Below, piece by piece: positions 1 to 9,438 of a DNA stretch of 64,000 nucleotides (within the stretch, counting starts at the first letter, position 1; each line of letters opens with the position of its first letter). Both the position numbers and the translations under genes were made by a program. Origin of the DNA: an uncultured Aquimarina sp. (lineage in GTDB: Bacteria > Bacteroidota > Bacteroidia > Flavobacteriales > Flavobacteriaceae); the NCBI GenBank assembly GCA_947498765.1, contig CANMLG010000012.1, positions 1 through 64,000 of the forward strand, read 5' to 3'. Under the pieces are notes generated by a model, which was not told the DNA's origin, did not search any database, and saw nothing but the letters and a program-made list of their open reading frames with translations.

Positions 1-77
1 TAAAAAATACAGTTTACAATAGTATTTGAAGTAGATCGCAGACGTAATAGATTTTTTAATGCATAATTCGGGTTAAA
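1..77. repeat. Repeat family 1, partial copy D (cut by window start)
   Basis: The stretch containing GATCGCAGACGTAATAG and ending GCATAATTCGGGTTAAAG closely matches the right part of the copy at 52258-52416, and its end matches the terminal repeats of copies at 5853 and 28758. The terminal repeat reads CTTTAACCCGAATTATGC on the minus strand and contributes the TAA stop codon of the gene at 73-429. The left part lies outside the window. Confidence 0.75.
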
Positions 78-429
78 GTTCGTTTAGAGCTTCTTTTTGC
101 TTTTTTGTTAGTTTTGAAACTACCAAATCATACGAATGATTAATTAAATGATATAAAATTTCATTAGGAATATCCCCATGAAAATCTACGGTATTCCAAT
201 GCTTTTTATTCATATGATAACCCGGAGTTATCTCCGAATATTGCTCTCGATACGCTACTGCTTGTTCGGGATCACATTTTAAGTTAATTTTTAAAGGACG
301 ACTATTTATATTTCCTAAAGCAAAAACTTTATTAAGTACCTTAAACACCAAAACGGCCTCATCAAAAGGAAAGGACTCCGAAACTCCTTTTTTGCTTAAA
401 CAATAGTTTCTGTAGGTTTCAATATCCAT
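73..429 (-). CDS. MmcQ/YjbR family protein
   Basis: A 118-residue protein of the MmcQ/YjbR family, small cytoplasmic proteins with a double-wing DNA-binding-like fold whose biochemical role is poorly defined. The sequence shows the usual start (METYRNYCLSKKGVSESFPFD-type), the central segment ending in KINLKCDPEQA, and the GYHMNKKHWNTV motif followed by a helical C-terminus, all at the normal family length. It starts at ATG 429 and its TAA stop falls inside the terminal repeat of a dispersed element. The neighbouring DUF4230 gene ends 9 bp upstream of this start in the same direction, so the two may be co-transcribed. Confidence 0.85.
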   Translation of the reverse strand: MDIETYRNYCLSKKGVSESFPFDEAVLVFKVLNKVFALGNINSRPLKINLKCDPEQAVAYREQYSEITPGYHMNKKHWNTVDFHGDIPNEILYHLINHSYDLVVSKLTKKQKEALNEL

Positions 430-438
430 AGTATTAAT

Positions 439-1065
439 TTAATCAATAAGAATTGGTTTTTTATTTGTTACCTCATTATTTGCAAGCTCTAAGGCCGTAT
501 AATCAATTTTCCATCCAATGGAGGCTGCTAAACTTTCCGCTAAAAGTATCGTTTTTAAAGCTTCTTTTCTTGCTTCATTAATTAATCCACTCTGAGGTAT
601 TTTATCAATAATATATTGTTTAGCCTCCTTATTAATTTCGGTTAAATCATTTGAAGTAAACGGATTTAACCAACCTTCTTTTTTGTCGTAATACTTAAAA
701 TCTGTTTCAATAGTTAATAATTCTGGCTGTGGAAAATGGGTGAGTTTTAAAGTTTTTGTTTTCGCATCAGAGGCTATGGTTATTTTAGAAAGGTTAAAGC
801 CTACATGTGCTTTAGCATCAATTAAAATAAGGGCCTTTTTCTTTCCTAGCAACACATCAAAAAACTTTTCGCGTACACTCTCGTAATGGTAAATTTCGGC
901 AAAATCACCTTCAACAGAAATTAATTTACACACTTGCTTTATTTTATCCTTTAAAATAATGGCTTGTTCCGCAGTACGCTTTTTTTTTCCAACCCATTGG
1001 AAACGTGCAAAAATAAAATAGGCCAAAATGGCTCCACAAACAAGTCCAACAAAAAGTAATTCCAT
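439..1065 (-). CDS. DUF4230 domain-containing membrane-anchored protein
   Basis: A 208-residue protein with one N-terminal transmembrane segment (about residues 3-20, LLFVGLVCGAILAYFIFA) followed by a DUF4230 domain, a family of unknown function common in Bacteroidota. The soluble part has the family's mixed beta pattern (ILIDAKAHVGFNLSKI, then ITIASDAKTKTLKL) and a helical C-terminal half. It most likely sits in the inner membrane with the domain on one face. It lies in a minus-strand run between the cyclase-family gene and the MmcQ gene with short spacers of 23 and 9 bp, which suggests one transcript. No function can be assigned. Confidence 0.8.
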   Translation of the reverse strand: MELLFVGLVCGAILAYFIFARFQWVGKKKRTAEQAIILKDKIKQVCKLISVEGDFAEIYHYESVREKFFDVLLGKKKALILIDAKAHVGFNLSKITIASDAKTKTLKLTHFPQPELLTIETDFKYYDKKEGWLNPFTSNDLTEINKEAKQYIIDKIPQSGLINEARKEALKTILLAESLAASIGWKIDYTALELANNEVTNKKPILID

Positions 1066-1088
1066 AAAATAAAGTTACAAAACTATTC

Positions 1089-1850
1089 CTATTTATTGTT
1101 TAAAGCATAAAGCACGGGCCTACTTGGACTGGCATCATTAACAAAAGGAGCGATTTGCAGATTAAGTAAGTACGTACCATCAATTATTTGATCGGGCACA
1201 TAAATTAGCTCGGTAATCGTGGCTTGTTTACGTGTATTTTCAGGAAACTGCCAAAAAGCCCTGTGTGCTACTAATGCTCCATTGTCCCTTTCTTTATCTA
1301 CCGAAGGCAGATCGATTAACAAGTGTTGAATATTTAAACTAGCAATATAAGCTGCAGCTTCCTCAGTTAAATAAGGCCAATTGGTATGATTGTATTGCTG
1401 TGTTTTTTTTATGTCCGAATTAGGAACAGTACGAATAACAATAGCATCTTTACCCTCTAATTCCTCGGCGTACTCTTCCAATTGTTCTTTATTTATTTGA
1501 CGATCCTCGCCAACTTTTATAGGCGCCACACTAATAAGTTCTGCTACAAAATGAGCTGTTTTTAAACTATCAAGTATGTTGTTTTTTTCGGCAGTAATAT
1601 GACCTACGCATTCGGTATGCGTACCATGGGCGTGCGGATTAAAACTAATATGATTAAAATTTACAGGCCCGCCTTCGGCTACAGATCCTACCCATTCTTC
1701 TTCTTCGTTGTATTCGGCTTCAATAATAGGTGGTGGTATATACCAAGCATTAGGGTTTTCGACACCAGACTGTAATGCAATTGAAATATCTAAAGGGAGG
1801 TCTGTATCTACATGATAATTTTTTCCTCCAATGTTAAGTGTAATCTTCAT
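1089..1850 (-). CDS. Cyclase family protein (kynurenine formamidase-like metal hydrolase)
   Basis: A 253-residue member of the cyclase family (PF04199), which includes bacterial kynurenine formamidase and other metal-dependent amide hydrolases. The metal-binding signature is visible as HAHGTHTECVGH near residues 73-84, a variant of HxGTHxDxxxH, and a second histidine cluster occurs near LVAHRAFW. There is no signal peptide, so it should be cytoplasmic. The flavobacterial branch is normally annotated only as cyclase family; no other tryptophan catabolic genes are present here, so the substrate is unknown. It is followed at 23 bp by the DUF4230 gene. Confidence 0.85.
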   Translation of the reverse strand: MKITLNIGGKNYHVDTDLPLDISIALQSGVENPNAWYIPPPIIEAEYNEEEEWVGSVAEGGPVNFNHISFNPHAHGTHTECVGHITAEKNNILDSLKTAHFVAELISVAPIKVGEDRQINKEQLEEYAEELEGKDAIVIRTVPNSDIKKTQQYNHTNWPYLTEEAAAYIASLNIQHLLIDLPSVDKERDNGALVAHRAFWQFPENTRKQATITELIYVPDQIIDGTYLLNLQIAPFVNDASPSRPVLYALNNK

Positions 1851-1869
1851 AAGAAGTAAGTTGAAAACC

Positions 1870-2997
1870 CTAATTTATGAAGAATAAATCACTTGCAATA
1901 CCATCGCCTAAAAATTTTCCTTTTTTTGTTAAATGGAGTTGTTCATTTTCTATTTTTAGAAAACCATTTTGCAAATGAGACTTACTTTGACTATGAAGAT
2001 AGTCAAGATATTGATTTCCAAAGTTTTCCAACACTTTGAGCAGTGAAACGCCCCAAATAGTTCGCAATCCTGTCATTATATATTCATTAAAACGATCGGC
2101 GTTACTTAAAGTTTCTACCTCAAAATTACGTTTCCCCAGTTGTATTCCTTTTAAATACAATGCATTGTTTGCTACATTCCAACTACGCTGCTCTCCATTA
2201 AAGGAATGTGCTGAAGGTCCTATTCCTATATATTTTTCTCCTTGCCAATAAGCCGTATTATTCTGACTAAAATAAGTAGGCTTTCCAAAATTAGAGAATT
2301 CATAATTTACGTAGCCTTCTTTTTCTAAAGTTGACGTTAATATCTGGTAATGCGCTTCTGCAGAAGCATCACTTGGCGGTGCTATAACTCCTTTTTGAAT
2401 AAATTTTTCAAGTGCTGTATTTTTTTCTACCGTAAGAGCATAACTTGAAATATGAGGCAACTCTAAAGCAAGAGCAATACTCAGGTTTTTTTGCCACCGC
2501 TCTGCATTCATTCCCGGAATGCCGTAAATTAAATCAATAGAAATATTACTAAACTGTTTTTTTGCGAACTCCAAACAATGTAAAGCCTCATCAGCATTAT
2601 GTGCTCGATTCATCAGCTGTAAATCTTCTTCAAAAAAAGATTGCACCCCAATACTTAGCCTATTTATTTTAGTACTGGCTAAATCATTTATTTTTTGCTC
2701 AGATAAATCGTCAGGATTAGCCTCAAGGGTAATTTCCGGAGTTTTTGAAACCTTGTAATTACTGTAAATAGTCTCAATAATTTGATTGATTTCCTGCACA
2801 CTACATACTGATGGTGTTCCCCCGCCAAAATAAATGGTTTTTATTAGGGCTCCATCTAATTCACTTTTTCTAAGTTCAATTTCTGTACACAAAGCACTTA
2901 CAATTGCTTCCTTTTTTTTAAAAGAAGTAGAAAAATGAAAATCACAGTAATGACATGCTTTTTTACAAAACGGAATATGGATATAAATGCCTGAAAT
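1870..2997 (-). CDS. hemW: HemW-type radical SAM protein (coproporphyrinogen III oxidase-like), probable ATT start
   Basis: HemW is a radical SAM protein involved in heme handling (heme chaperone). The first in-frame ATG is at 2892, but translation upstream stays open and encodes the essential part of the enzyme: GIYIHIPFCKKACHYCDF with the CxxxCxxC 4Fe-4S motif. YFGGGTPS and the HemN C-terminal region follow. Upstream of that motif the frame meets TAG at about 3039-3041, and no ATG, GTG or TTG lies between. The best start is ATT at 2995-2997 (or the ATT just before it), giving the typical N-terminus (M)SGIYIHIP and about 375 residues, the family length. GGAGGG lies further upstream. A sequencing error is the alternative. 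Confidence 0.85.
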   Translation of the reverse strand: MSGIYIHIPFCKKACHYCDFHFSTSFKKKEAIVSALCTEIELRKSELDGALIKTIYFGGGTPSVCSVQEINQIIETIYSNYKVSKTPEITLEANPDDLSEQKINDLASTKINRLSIGVQSFFEEDLQLMNRAHNADEALHCLEFAKKQFSNISIDLIYGIPGMNAERWQKNLSIALALELPHISSYALTVEKNTALEKFIQKGVIAPPSDASAEAHYQILTSTLEKEGYVNYEFSNFGKPTYFSQNNTAYWQGEKYIGIGPSAHSFNGEQRSWNVANNALYLKGIQLGKRNFEVETLSNADRFNEYIMTGLRTIWGVSLLKVLENFGNQYLDYLHSQSKSHLQNGFLKIENEQLHLTKKGKFLGDGIASDLFFIN

Positions 2998-3064
2998 AAT
3001 AGATATATTTAGCGCAAAAGTATGGCTTGTACCCTCCTAAAACAAGTTTAAATTATTTTATAAA

Positions 3065-3544
3065 CTAATCATTAGTGTTCCACTCACAAAAAGGATTTGT
3101 TAGTAACTTTGAATTATAATAGTTGGCATCGCCTGTTACTTCTTCCCCTAACCAACTCGGTTTTTTATAAACTTCATTTTCATGAGATAGTTCTACTTCT
3201 GCAACAAGTAAACCTTGATTGTCATCATAAAATTCATCTACTTCAAAAACATGATCGCCTACAGGAACTTCATAACGTGTTTTATGAATACTCCCTTTTT
3301 CACACAAAGGCAACAGGGCTTCTGCTTCGGCAATAGTAATTTCTTTTTCCCATTCAAAACGCGAAGTTCCGCTAGCATTTCCTTTACCTTTAATAGTCAA
3401 AATTCCCTTATCACCTTTGATACGAATTCGCACACTACGCTCGGGGTGACTATTTAAATAGGCTTGAACAATTTTGGTTTGCGTTGTTGCTTCATTTTTA
3501 AAATCCATTGATTTTACTAGAAACTTACGTTCTATTTCAAGCAT
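3065..3544 (-). CDS. CYTH domain protein (triphosphate tunnel metalloenzyme)
   Basis: A 159-residue single-domain CYTH protein. The family hydrolyses inorganic or organic triphosphates within an eight-stranded beta tunnel; some members are class IV adenylate cyclases. The signature ExExK is the N-terminal EIERK (residues 3-7). The alternating charged strands SVRIRIKGDKGILTIKG, FEWEKEI and HVFEVDEFYDD carry the usual Arg/Lys/Glu ligands for phosphate and metal. It is cytoplasmic, with no fused domain. It lies upstream of hemW on the same strand and downstream of tex. Substrate (tripolyphosphate or thiamine triphosphate) cannot be read from the sequence. Confidence 0.88.
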   Translation of the reverse strand: MLEIERKFLVKSMDFKNEATTQTKIVQAYLNSHPERSVRIRIKGDKGILTIKGKGNASGTSRFEWEKEITIAEAEALLPLCEKGSIHKTRYEVPVGDHVFEVDEFYDDNQGLLVAEVELSHENEVYKKPSWLGEEVTGDANYYNSKLLTNPFCEWNTND

Positions 3545-3573
3545 ATCTTTATAATATAAATTATCGTTATTAT

Positions 3574-5724
3574 TTAATCAATTAACGAAAGTTGAATACG
3601 CTTTCTAGTTTCATCAACCTCAACTACCGTTACTGAAAGCTGTTGATTCAACTTTACAATTTCATTAGGATCCTTTACAAACTGATTCGCTAATTTGGAT
3701 ACATGAATCAAACCACTCTCTTTGATTCCAATATCCACAAAACACCCAAAATTAGTAATGTTATTTACAATTCCTGGAAGTTTCATTCCTCTTTTTAAGT
3801 CAGCAATGCTACGAATACTTTCGTCAAATTGAAACACTTTTAATTGCGCTCTAGGATCCAATCCAGGCTTTTTTAATTCATTAACAATATCATTTAATGT
3901 AGGCAAACCTACCTCATCATTTACATAACTATTTAATGGAATTGAATCAACCAAACTAGCATTGCCAATCAAATCATTTAGCCTAACGTTAAGATCTTTT
4001 GCCATTTGGCTCACTAATGCATAGCGTTCGGGGTGAATTGCCGAATTATCCAATGCATGTTCTCCATTTTTTATACGTAAAAAAGCAGCCCCTTGTTCAA
4101 AAGCTTTAGCCCCTAATCCTTTTACTTTTTTCAATGCTTTGCGCGAAGAAACACCTTCATTTTCTGTTCGAAAGGCTATAATATTACTCGCTAATTTAGG
4201 GCCAATTCCCGAAACATAACTTAATAAGGATTCACTTGCCGTATTTACATTAATCCCTACGGCATTTACACAATGTGCCACAGTAGTATCTAATTCCTGC
4301 TTTAATAATTGCTGATTTACATCATGCTGGTATTGCCCAATTCCTAAGGATTTAGGATCTATTTTAACCAACTCTGCTAAAGGATCTGCTAAACGCCTAC
4401 CAATAGAAACAGCCCCTCGAACGGTAACATCATAATTAGGAAACTCTGCTCTGGCAATAGGCGAAGCCGAGTATATAGAAGCCCCACTCTCATTAACCAT
4501 AAACACTTTAATATCTGTAGTAAATGGAATTTTACGTACAAAATGTTCTGTTTCTCTAGCTGCTGTTCCGTTACCCACCGCTATGGCTTCAATTTTATAA
4601 GCATTCACCAAGCTTTTCACTTTTTTTATGGCCTCATTAAATTTGTTTTGAGGCGGATGTGGATAAATAGTTTCGTTATGCACTAATTTCCCTTGAGCAT
4701 CTAAACATACTAATTTACATCCCGATTTAAAGCCTGGATCCAGCGCCAAAATGCGTTTTTCGCCCAAAGGAGCGGCTAACAATAATTGCTTTAAATTTTC
4801 GGAAAAAACATGCACAGCCGCTTCATCAGCTTTCTGTTTGGCTAATTGCAACGTCTCATTCGCAATTGCCGGAGCTAATAATCTTGTATAACTATCTGCT
4901 ACCGCTTCAAAAATAATATCGGTACAACTCTCATTGTTTGACGTAGCGAAAAACCGATCAATATGATCTAAGGCTTCTTCTTTATCTACACTTATTTTCA
5001 CTCGCACTACACCTTCTTTTTCTGCTCTAAGCATAGCTAATAATCGGTGTGACGGACAACGGGATAACAATTCACTACTATCAAAATAAGCTTCATAAAC
5101 TAAAGACTCCTTTTCCGCTTCTTTACCTTTAATCACTTTTGTTGCTATAATGGCTTTACGTTGAAACAACCTCCTTAGTGAATTTCGAGCAGCCATATGC
5201 TCACTTACCCACTCTGCAATAATATGACTTGCTCCAACTAATGCTTCTTTTTCGGAAGTTATTGTTCCTTTTATAAACTGAGCCGCCTTAAACATAATAT
5301 CACGCTCTCGCTGTGCCATTATAATTTTTGCCAAAGGCTCTAAACCAGCTTGTTTAGCTATTGTTGCTTTGGTTTGTCGCTTCTTTTTAAAGGGCAAATA
5401 AATATCTTCGACAGCAATTATATTTTCTGCCAAAGCAATAGTCGCTTTCAATTGATCTGTTAAAATTCCTTGCTCACCTAAGGTTTTTATAACAGCGTCT
5501 TTTCGCTTTTTTAAGGCTTGAAATGCTTCCCAGTTTTTTTTTATCGATTCAATAGCTACTTCGTCCAAATTCCCAGTTGCCTCTTTTCGGTACCGAGAAA
5601 TGAAAGGAACTGTACCTCCTTCATTTAGTAATTGCAAGGTATTTTTCACATGTCTCTCTGCCAATGAAGTGGCTTTTGAAACATAAGCTAATTCGGATAT
5701 ACTTTTAGTGTTACTTGAATTCAA
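3574..5724 (-). CDS. tex: Tex family RNA-binding transcription accessory protein
   Basis: A 716-residue protein with the full Tex architecture: N-terminal helical Tex region (residues about 1-190), YqgF-like RNase H fold near 320-450 (ILALDPGFKSGCKL), helix-hairpin-helix motifs near 490-560 (YVSGIGPKLASNIIAFR) and a C-terminal S1 RNA-binding domain from about 645 (GIVNNITNFGCFVDIGIKE). Tex binds nucleic acid and is a cytoplasmic transcription/RNA accessory factor. Length and domain order are normal. Its ATG at 5724 has roughly 130 bp of spacer before the family 1 repeat begins at 5853. The CYTH gene follows 29 bp downstream. Confidence 0.95.
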   Translation of the reverse strand: MNSSNTKSISELAYVSKATSLAERHVKNTLQLLNEGGTVPFISRYRKEATGNLDEVAIESIKKNWEAFQALKKRKDAVIKTLGEQGILTDQLKATIALAENIIAVEDIYLPFKKKRQTKATIAKQAGLEPLAKIIMAQRERDIMFKAAQFIKGTITSEKEALVGASHIIAEWVSEHMAARNSLRRLFQRKAIIATKVIKGKEAEKESLVYEAYFDSSELLSRCPSHRLLAMLRAEKEGVVRVKISVDKEEALDHIDRFFATSNNESCTDIIFEAVADSYTRLLAPAIANETLQLAKQKADEAAVHVFSENLKQLLLAAPLGEKRILALDPGFKSGCKLVCLDAQGKLVHNETIYPHPPQNKFNEAIKKVKSLVNAYKIEAIAVGNGTAARETEHFVRKIPFTTDIKVFMVNESGASIYSASPIARAEFPNYDVTVRGAVSIGRRLADPLAELVKIDPKSLGIGQYQHDVNQQLLKQELDTTVAHCVNAVGINVNTASESLLSYVSGIGPKLASNIIAFRTENEGVSSRKALKKVKGLGAKAFEQGAAFLRIKNGEHALDNSAIHPERYALVSQMAKDLNVRLNDLIGNASLVDSIPLNSYVNDEVGLPTLNDIVNELKKPGLDPRAQLKVFQFDESIRSIADLKRGMKLPGIVNNITNFGCFVDIGIKESGLIHVSKLANQFVKDPNEIVKLNQQLSVTVVEVDETRKRIQLSLID

Positions 5725-5852
5725 TGAAATGCTATTTTAAAATCTTTTTCAAGATCAAATTTAGCAATACCCATGCAACTCTACATTGAGAAAAACAAAA
5801 ATTAATTAACAAGCTCACAAACTACATTTCAAAATAAACCTTTAAATAAAGA

Positions 5853-6029
5853 TTAAACTCAAATTATGCATTAGAAAATTTATTACGTTATGAAATCACT
5901 TCAAAAACAAACACTTTGTTGCACTTTTCAATTTAACCATAGCGGTGCTATGCTGAAATTGAGAAAGTACTTGTTTTTATTGTGCCTTAATACCTCATTG
6001 CAAAGTTCTAGTGCATAATCCGGGTTAAA
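5853..6029. repeat. Repeat family 1, full copy A (MITE-like inverted-repeat element)
   Basis: A roughly 177-bp non-coding unit. Its ends are inverted copies of each other: left TTAAACTCAAATTATGCATTAG, right (minus strand) TTTAACCCGGATTATGCACTAG. The core holds a hairpin, CATAGC-GGT-GCTATG, nested within CAATTT/AAATTG. It is very similar over most of its length to 28758-28934 and in its core and ends to 52258-52416. It occupies most of the 313-bp gap between tex and the T9SS gene and ends 8 bp beyond that gene's stop. Confidence 0.85.
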
Positions 6030-6037
6030 GGATATTT

Positions 6038-6985
6038 TTAATTCTTAACAATTTGTTCAATATGTATCATTCCATTTGTAATCACGCGAAGTATATACGT
6101 TCCCTGACTTAATAGTGAAATATCCAATTCCTTTTGGTTTTCAGATTTTAATAAAACAACCCCATCCATAGTTAACAATTCAACTTGTATAACTTCTTTA
6201 TTAGAATTTATCCTTAATTTTTCGGAAGTAGGGTTAGGATATACTAAAAATTCAACTGTATCAATTGCACTACCTTGAATACTTAAAGTGGTTATGGTAT
6301 TCGTATTTGAAAAAGATTCCAGAATTCCTGTTGGAAAAGAAAAATCACCTAATGTCCAATTTTCCGCTTCATTAATCATTTGCGCACATGAAATAGCATC
6401 ACCCTCACAATCGATCACTCCCGAATAAAAACCTCCATTATTAATTACAAAAGCAGTTTTTCCTTGCTCTAATCCTGTCCCCGATAATGTTGCGTTATCG
6501 ACACTTAAAGATTCATCTTCGCCAATAAATGATAAGAAAACTTCGGGCTTATCTCGTGTGCCTATGTAAGCATAAATTTGATCGTCGGGCGTTAATACAA
6601 AACCCGCATTATCTTCGATTGCTACACCTAACGACACCGAAATTGGAAACCCTGTGTTATTACTTGGGTTAGTAATTGTAATTACTGTTCCTGATTCAAT
6701 TATGGTACCTGTATTATTTTCCCAAAGTACTTGACCTTCTCTATTGACACTATCAAAACTACTCCCGGTCCATTCCTCATCATCAAACCTTATTTGTGTT
6801 CCAGCAGGACAATCATCTAAAAACACAAACGAAAAGCCTTCGTTATTGCCTGATTCCCCATTAAAAAAATAACCTACAAAAGCTATATCCCCAGGATCAT
6901 CTATAATTCCATCTTGAATTTGTCCATAGCTATTAATAAAAAAGTGTAAACATAAAAGTACCGACCAAAAAAAATTAATTCTCAT
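6038..6985 (-). CDS. Secreted protein with T9SS type A C-terminal sorting domain
   Basis: A 315-residue exported protein. It has an N-terminal signal peptide (about residues 1-21, ending SYG) and a beta-rich body (residues 30-215) rich in Asp, Gly and Asn with DPGDIAFVGYFFNGESG. The final 70 residues match a type IX sorting domain: VYPNPTSEKLRI, VELLTMDGVVLL, then LLSQGTYILRV and a basic end. It should cross the outer membrane by the type IX system and be released or surface-anchored. The body resembles the hypothetical domains that accompany such cargo but I cannot name a catalytic activity. It lies downstream of another T9SS cargo gene on the same strand, separated by 189 bp. Confidence 0.85.
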   Translation of the reverse strand: MRINFFWSVLLCLHFFINSYGQIQDGIIDDPGDIAFVGYFFNGESGNNEGFSFVFLDDCPAGTQIRFDDEEWTGSSFDSVNREGQVLWENNTGTIIESGTVITITNPSNNTGFPISVSLGVAIEDNAGFVLTPDDQIYAYIGTRDKPEVFLSFIGEDESLSVDNATLSGTGLEQGKTAFVINNGGFYSGVIDCEGDAISCAQMINEAENWTLGDFSFPTGILESFSNTNTITTLSIQGSAIDTVEFLVYPNPTSEKLRINSNKEVIQVELLTMDGVVLLKSENQKELDISLLSQGTYILRVITNGMIHIEQIVKN

Positions 6986-7174
6986 AGTTATTGTGTAAAA
7001 AAGTTGGAAGAGTAAAGCTATTGATTACAATAAACTTACAATGCCTACACTATCAATTAATTAGTGAACACCCCTTAAAAATTAGTGATTCTCTGTTTTT
7101 TACAAGTAATCCATTAAAAAAGCTTGACAAAATTAAATTTACCAAGCTTAATCCTTATTTAATATTAATAACTA

Positions 7175-9367
7175 TTATTCTTTAATGATCTGTTTTACAA
7201 ACGTACCCGAACTACTTGTTACACGAACAATATACGTTCCAGAACTTAATAATGAGGTTTCAATAGAAGTTTCATTTTGATTAACATTTCTCTTTTCTGA
7301 AAGTACCAATCTACCTTGCAAATCATAAATAGCTATAGCATCAATAGCTAATTCCGTAGCTATAATTAAAGCTTCTTGAACTGGATTTGCAATAAAAACC
7401 GATGCTGAATTTTTTTCTATACTTTCATTACTAAGCGTAGGATCTTCATAAACAATTGAAAACTGTGCAGCTGATTCATTTCCATTATCTGCCGCATCTT
7501 CAGCAACATTAGCAGCAACGTTAACTGTTATTTCTCCGTCATCATCAGGAATAATATTTACAGTAAATAGTGTGTTATCAAAAGTTAAAAAATCTTCCAA
7601 ATCTCCGTTAGTAACTACAATATCATCTATAGTAAAATTTAGTACTTCTTGACTAAAAGCAACTGTTATTGCAATAGGATTATTACTGGTTGGAGAGCTT
7701 ATTGCTGTGGTTATTTGAACTGTTGGACTTTCAGTGTCAATAGTAACAACTTGTTCTTCCGATTCTACTAATTGATCTCCATCTATACGAGATCTCATTT
7801 TAATTGGAGACATCCCATCGGGAACAGGAAGTATCGTAATAGGCGATTGAAAGGGAAACATTACAGTTTCGGGAATTTCGTAACTAAATATTCCCATTGC
7901 ATTTGCTTGAGTAGTAGCCCCAACCCCTACAGTATCAAAAGTATCTGATCCATTAAAAAATAACGAAACTGTACTTCCAGGCTCAGCTGTACCACTAATA
8001 ACAAATCTATTATCGCTAGTTATAAAATCTGAGGTATCGTTTCCCGTATCATCAGTAATTGAAGTAATTACTACAGGAGTATCATTTAATTGATTCACAG
8101 TAATTGTAAAAGTTTGATCTTCAGAAGTGTCTACATCTCCAGTGTTTAGGGTTCCTCCACTATCAGAAAGACTTACACTTACAGTTGCAGAACCAAATGC
8201 ATTTTCTGCTAAGCTATAGGTAAGTGTTCCAGAGGCACTAACAAATGGAGGGACTTCAAATAATGCATTATTATCATTTGAAACATTAAATCCAAGCATT
8301 TGCGATGACTCATTAGCGGGACCAGCACTTATGGCTGAAGCCCAATTAGTAACTGTCCGCATCCCTGCATCTTCGTTTACCGTCTGATTTGCTCCTGCCG
8401 TAAAACTTGGCGCATCATTAACGGCCGAAATACTAAAAGTAATGCTTGCATTATTTGAATCGATTGTTCCATCGTTTGAAATAATTGAAATTGAAGCAAC
8501 ATCCGTTCCAAATAAATCTGCTGTTGGTGTAAATGTTGCTGCATCTAAAGCAGTATTTATTGCTGCCAATGTCCCTTGAATGCTAAAACTTGCCGAAGCA
8601 TTCCCCGAACCTCCAAATGTAATACCTGCACCACCTGTAGTTACTATTCCTCCTGTTACTGAAATAGTTACGGTTTGATCATCTCCATCCGCATCTGTGA
8701 TTTGAATATCATCTGCTAATACCGCATTGATAGTATCTTCAGCTACTGTTGGAGCAGTAGGCGCTACTGCCAATGGAGCTTCGTTTGAAGAAGGCAGTTC
8801 AAAAGTAATGGCGTCAATAGCGAAATAATCCCAGTCTCCAGTGGTTGTAAACTGTAATTCGTCAATATCAATATTACTAAAATCTGATGCGCCCTCTGTA
8901 GCAAAATCTATAAATGTAAATCCATTATTGGGTGTAAAATTTTCCACATCCGAAAAGCCACTGGTTTTAACTATTGTAAATACAGTTACATCATCATTTT
9001 TACCTTCAATTGTTAATGTTTCGTCAGTTTGATTCTCAAATGCATGTGTTGCAGCAAAAGTATAAAGTGATATCACTTTAAAAGTACCTCCGCCAACAAT
9101 CTCAAATCCAACAACAGCTCCATCATTTACATCAGAACTCCTATTTTCAAAATAACGTTGATCCGCAGCTGTACCATTCCACCCAAAATTAGTACCTGTA
9201 CCCCCTACTACTTTTAAACTATTATTAGTAGCCATAAAATTCACAGCCCCTTCACTAAAAGTTATTGCTGCATTTGTTTCTGTTTCAAATGTTTCTATAA
9301 CCTGAGAAAAACCTATTGTAAATGCCAGCAACCACAAACATAATACATTAAAATATTTCTGTTTCAT
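7175..9367 (-). CDS. Large secreted adhesin-like protein with repeated Ig/cadherin-like modules and T9SS sorting domain
   Basis: A 730-residue cell-surface protein. A signal peptide covers residues 1-21 (ending GFSQ). A beta-sandwich domain follows (about 22-190), then cadherin/Ig-like modules with Asp-rich calcium-type motifs (ITDADGDDQTVTISV, NDAPSFTAGANQTVNEDAG), then bacterial Ig-like segments (about 430-640). The C-terminal 70 residues are a type A sorting domain (IYDLQGRLVLSEKRN, SLLSSGTYIVRV). Proteins of this kind are secreted adhesins or surface-layer components in gliding flavobacteria. There is no recognisable enzyme domain. Length and composition fit a complete gene; the ATG at 9367 immediately precedes the signal peptide. 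Confidence 0.85.
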   Translation of the reverse strand: MKQKYFNVLCLWLLAFTIGFSQVIETFETETNAAITFSEGAVNFMATNNSLKVVGGTGTNFGWNGTAADQRYFENRSSDVNDGAVVGFEIVGGGTFKVISLYTFAATHAFENQTDETLTIEGKNDDVTVFTIVKTSGFSDVENFTPNNGFTFIDFATEGASDFSNIDIDELQFTTTGDWDYFAIDAITFELPSSNEAPLAVAPTAPTVAEDTINAVLADDIQITDADGDDQTVTISVTGGIVTTGGAGITFGGSGNASASFSIQGTLAAINTALDAATFTPTADLFGTDVASISIISNDGTIDSNNASITFSISAVNDAPSFTAGANQTVNEDAGMRTVTNWASAISAGPANESSQMLGFNVSNDNNALFEVPPFVSASGTLTYSLAENAFGSATVSVSLSDSGGTLNTGDVDTSEDQTFTITVNQLNDTPVVITSITDDTGNDTSDFITSDNRFVISGTAEPGSTVSLFFNGSDTFDTVGVGATTQANAMGIFSYEIPETVMFPFQSPITILPVPDGMSPIKMRSRIDGDQLVESEEQVVTIDTESPTVQITTAISSPTSNNPIAITVAFSQEVLNFTIDDIVVTNGDLEDFLTFDNTLFTVNIIPDDDGEITVNVAANVAEDAADNGNESAAQFSIVYEDPTLSNESIEKNSASVFIANPVQEALIIATELAIDAIAIYDLQGRLVLSEKRNVNQNETSIETSLLSSGTYIVRVTSSSGTFVKQIIKE

Positions 9368-9438
9368 ATTATTGTAGTTTTTATTATTAATAATGATTCC
9401 TATTTTTTAACTCAAGCATACATTACCTCTCAGCGAAA

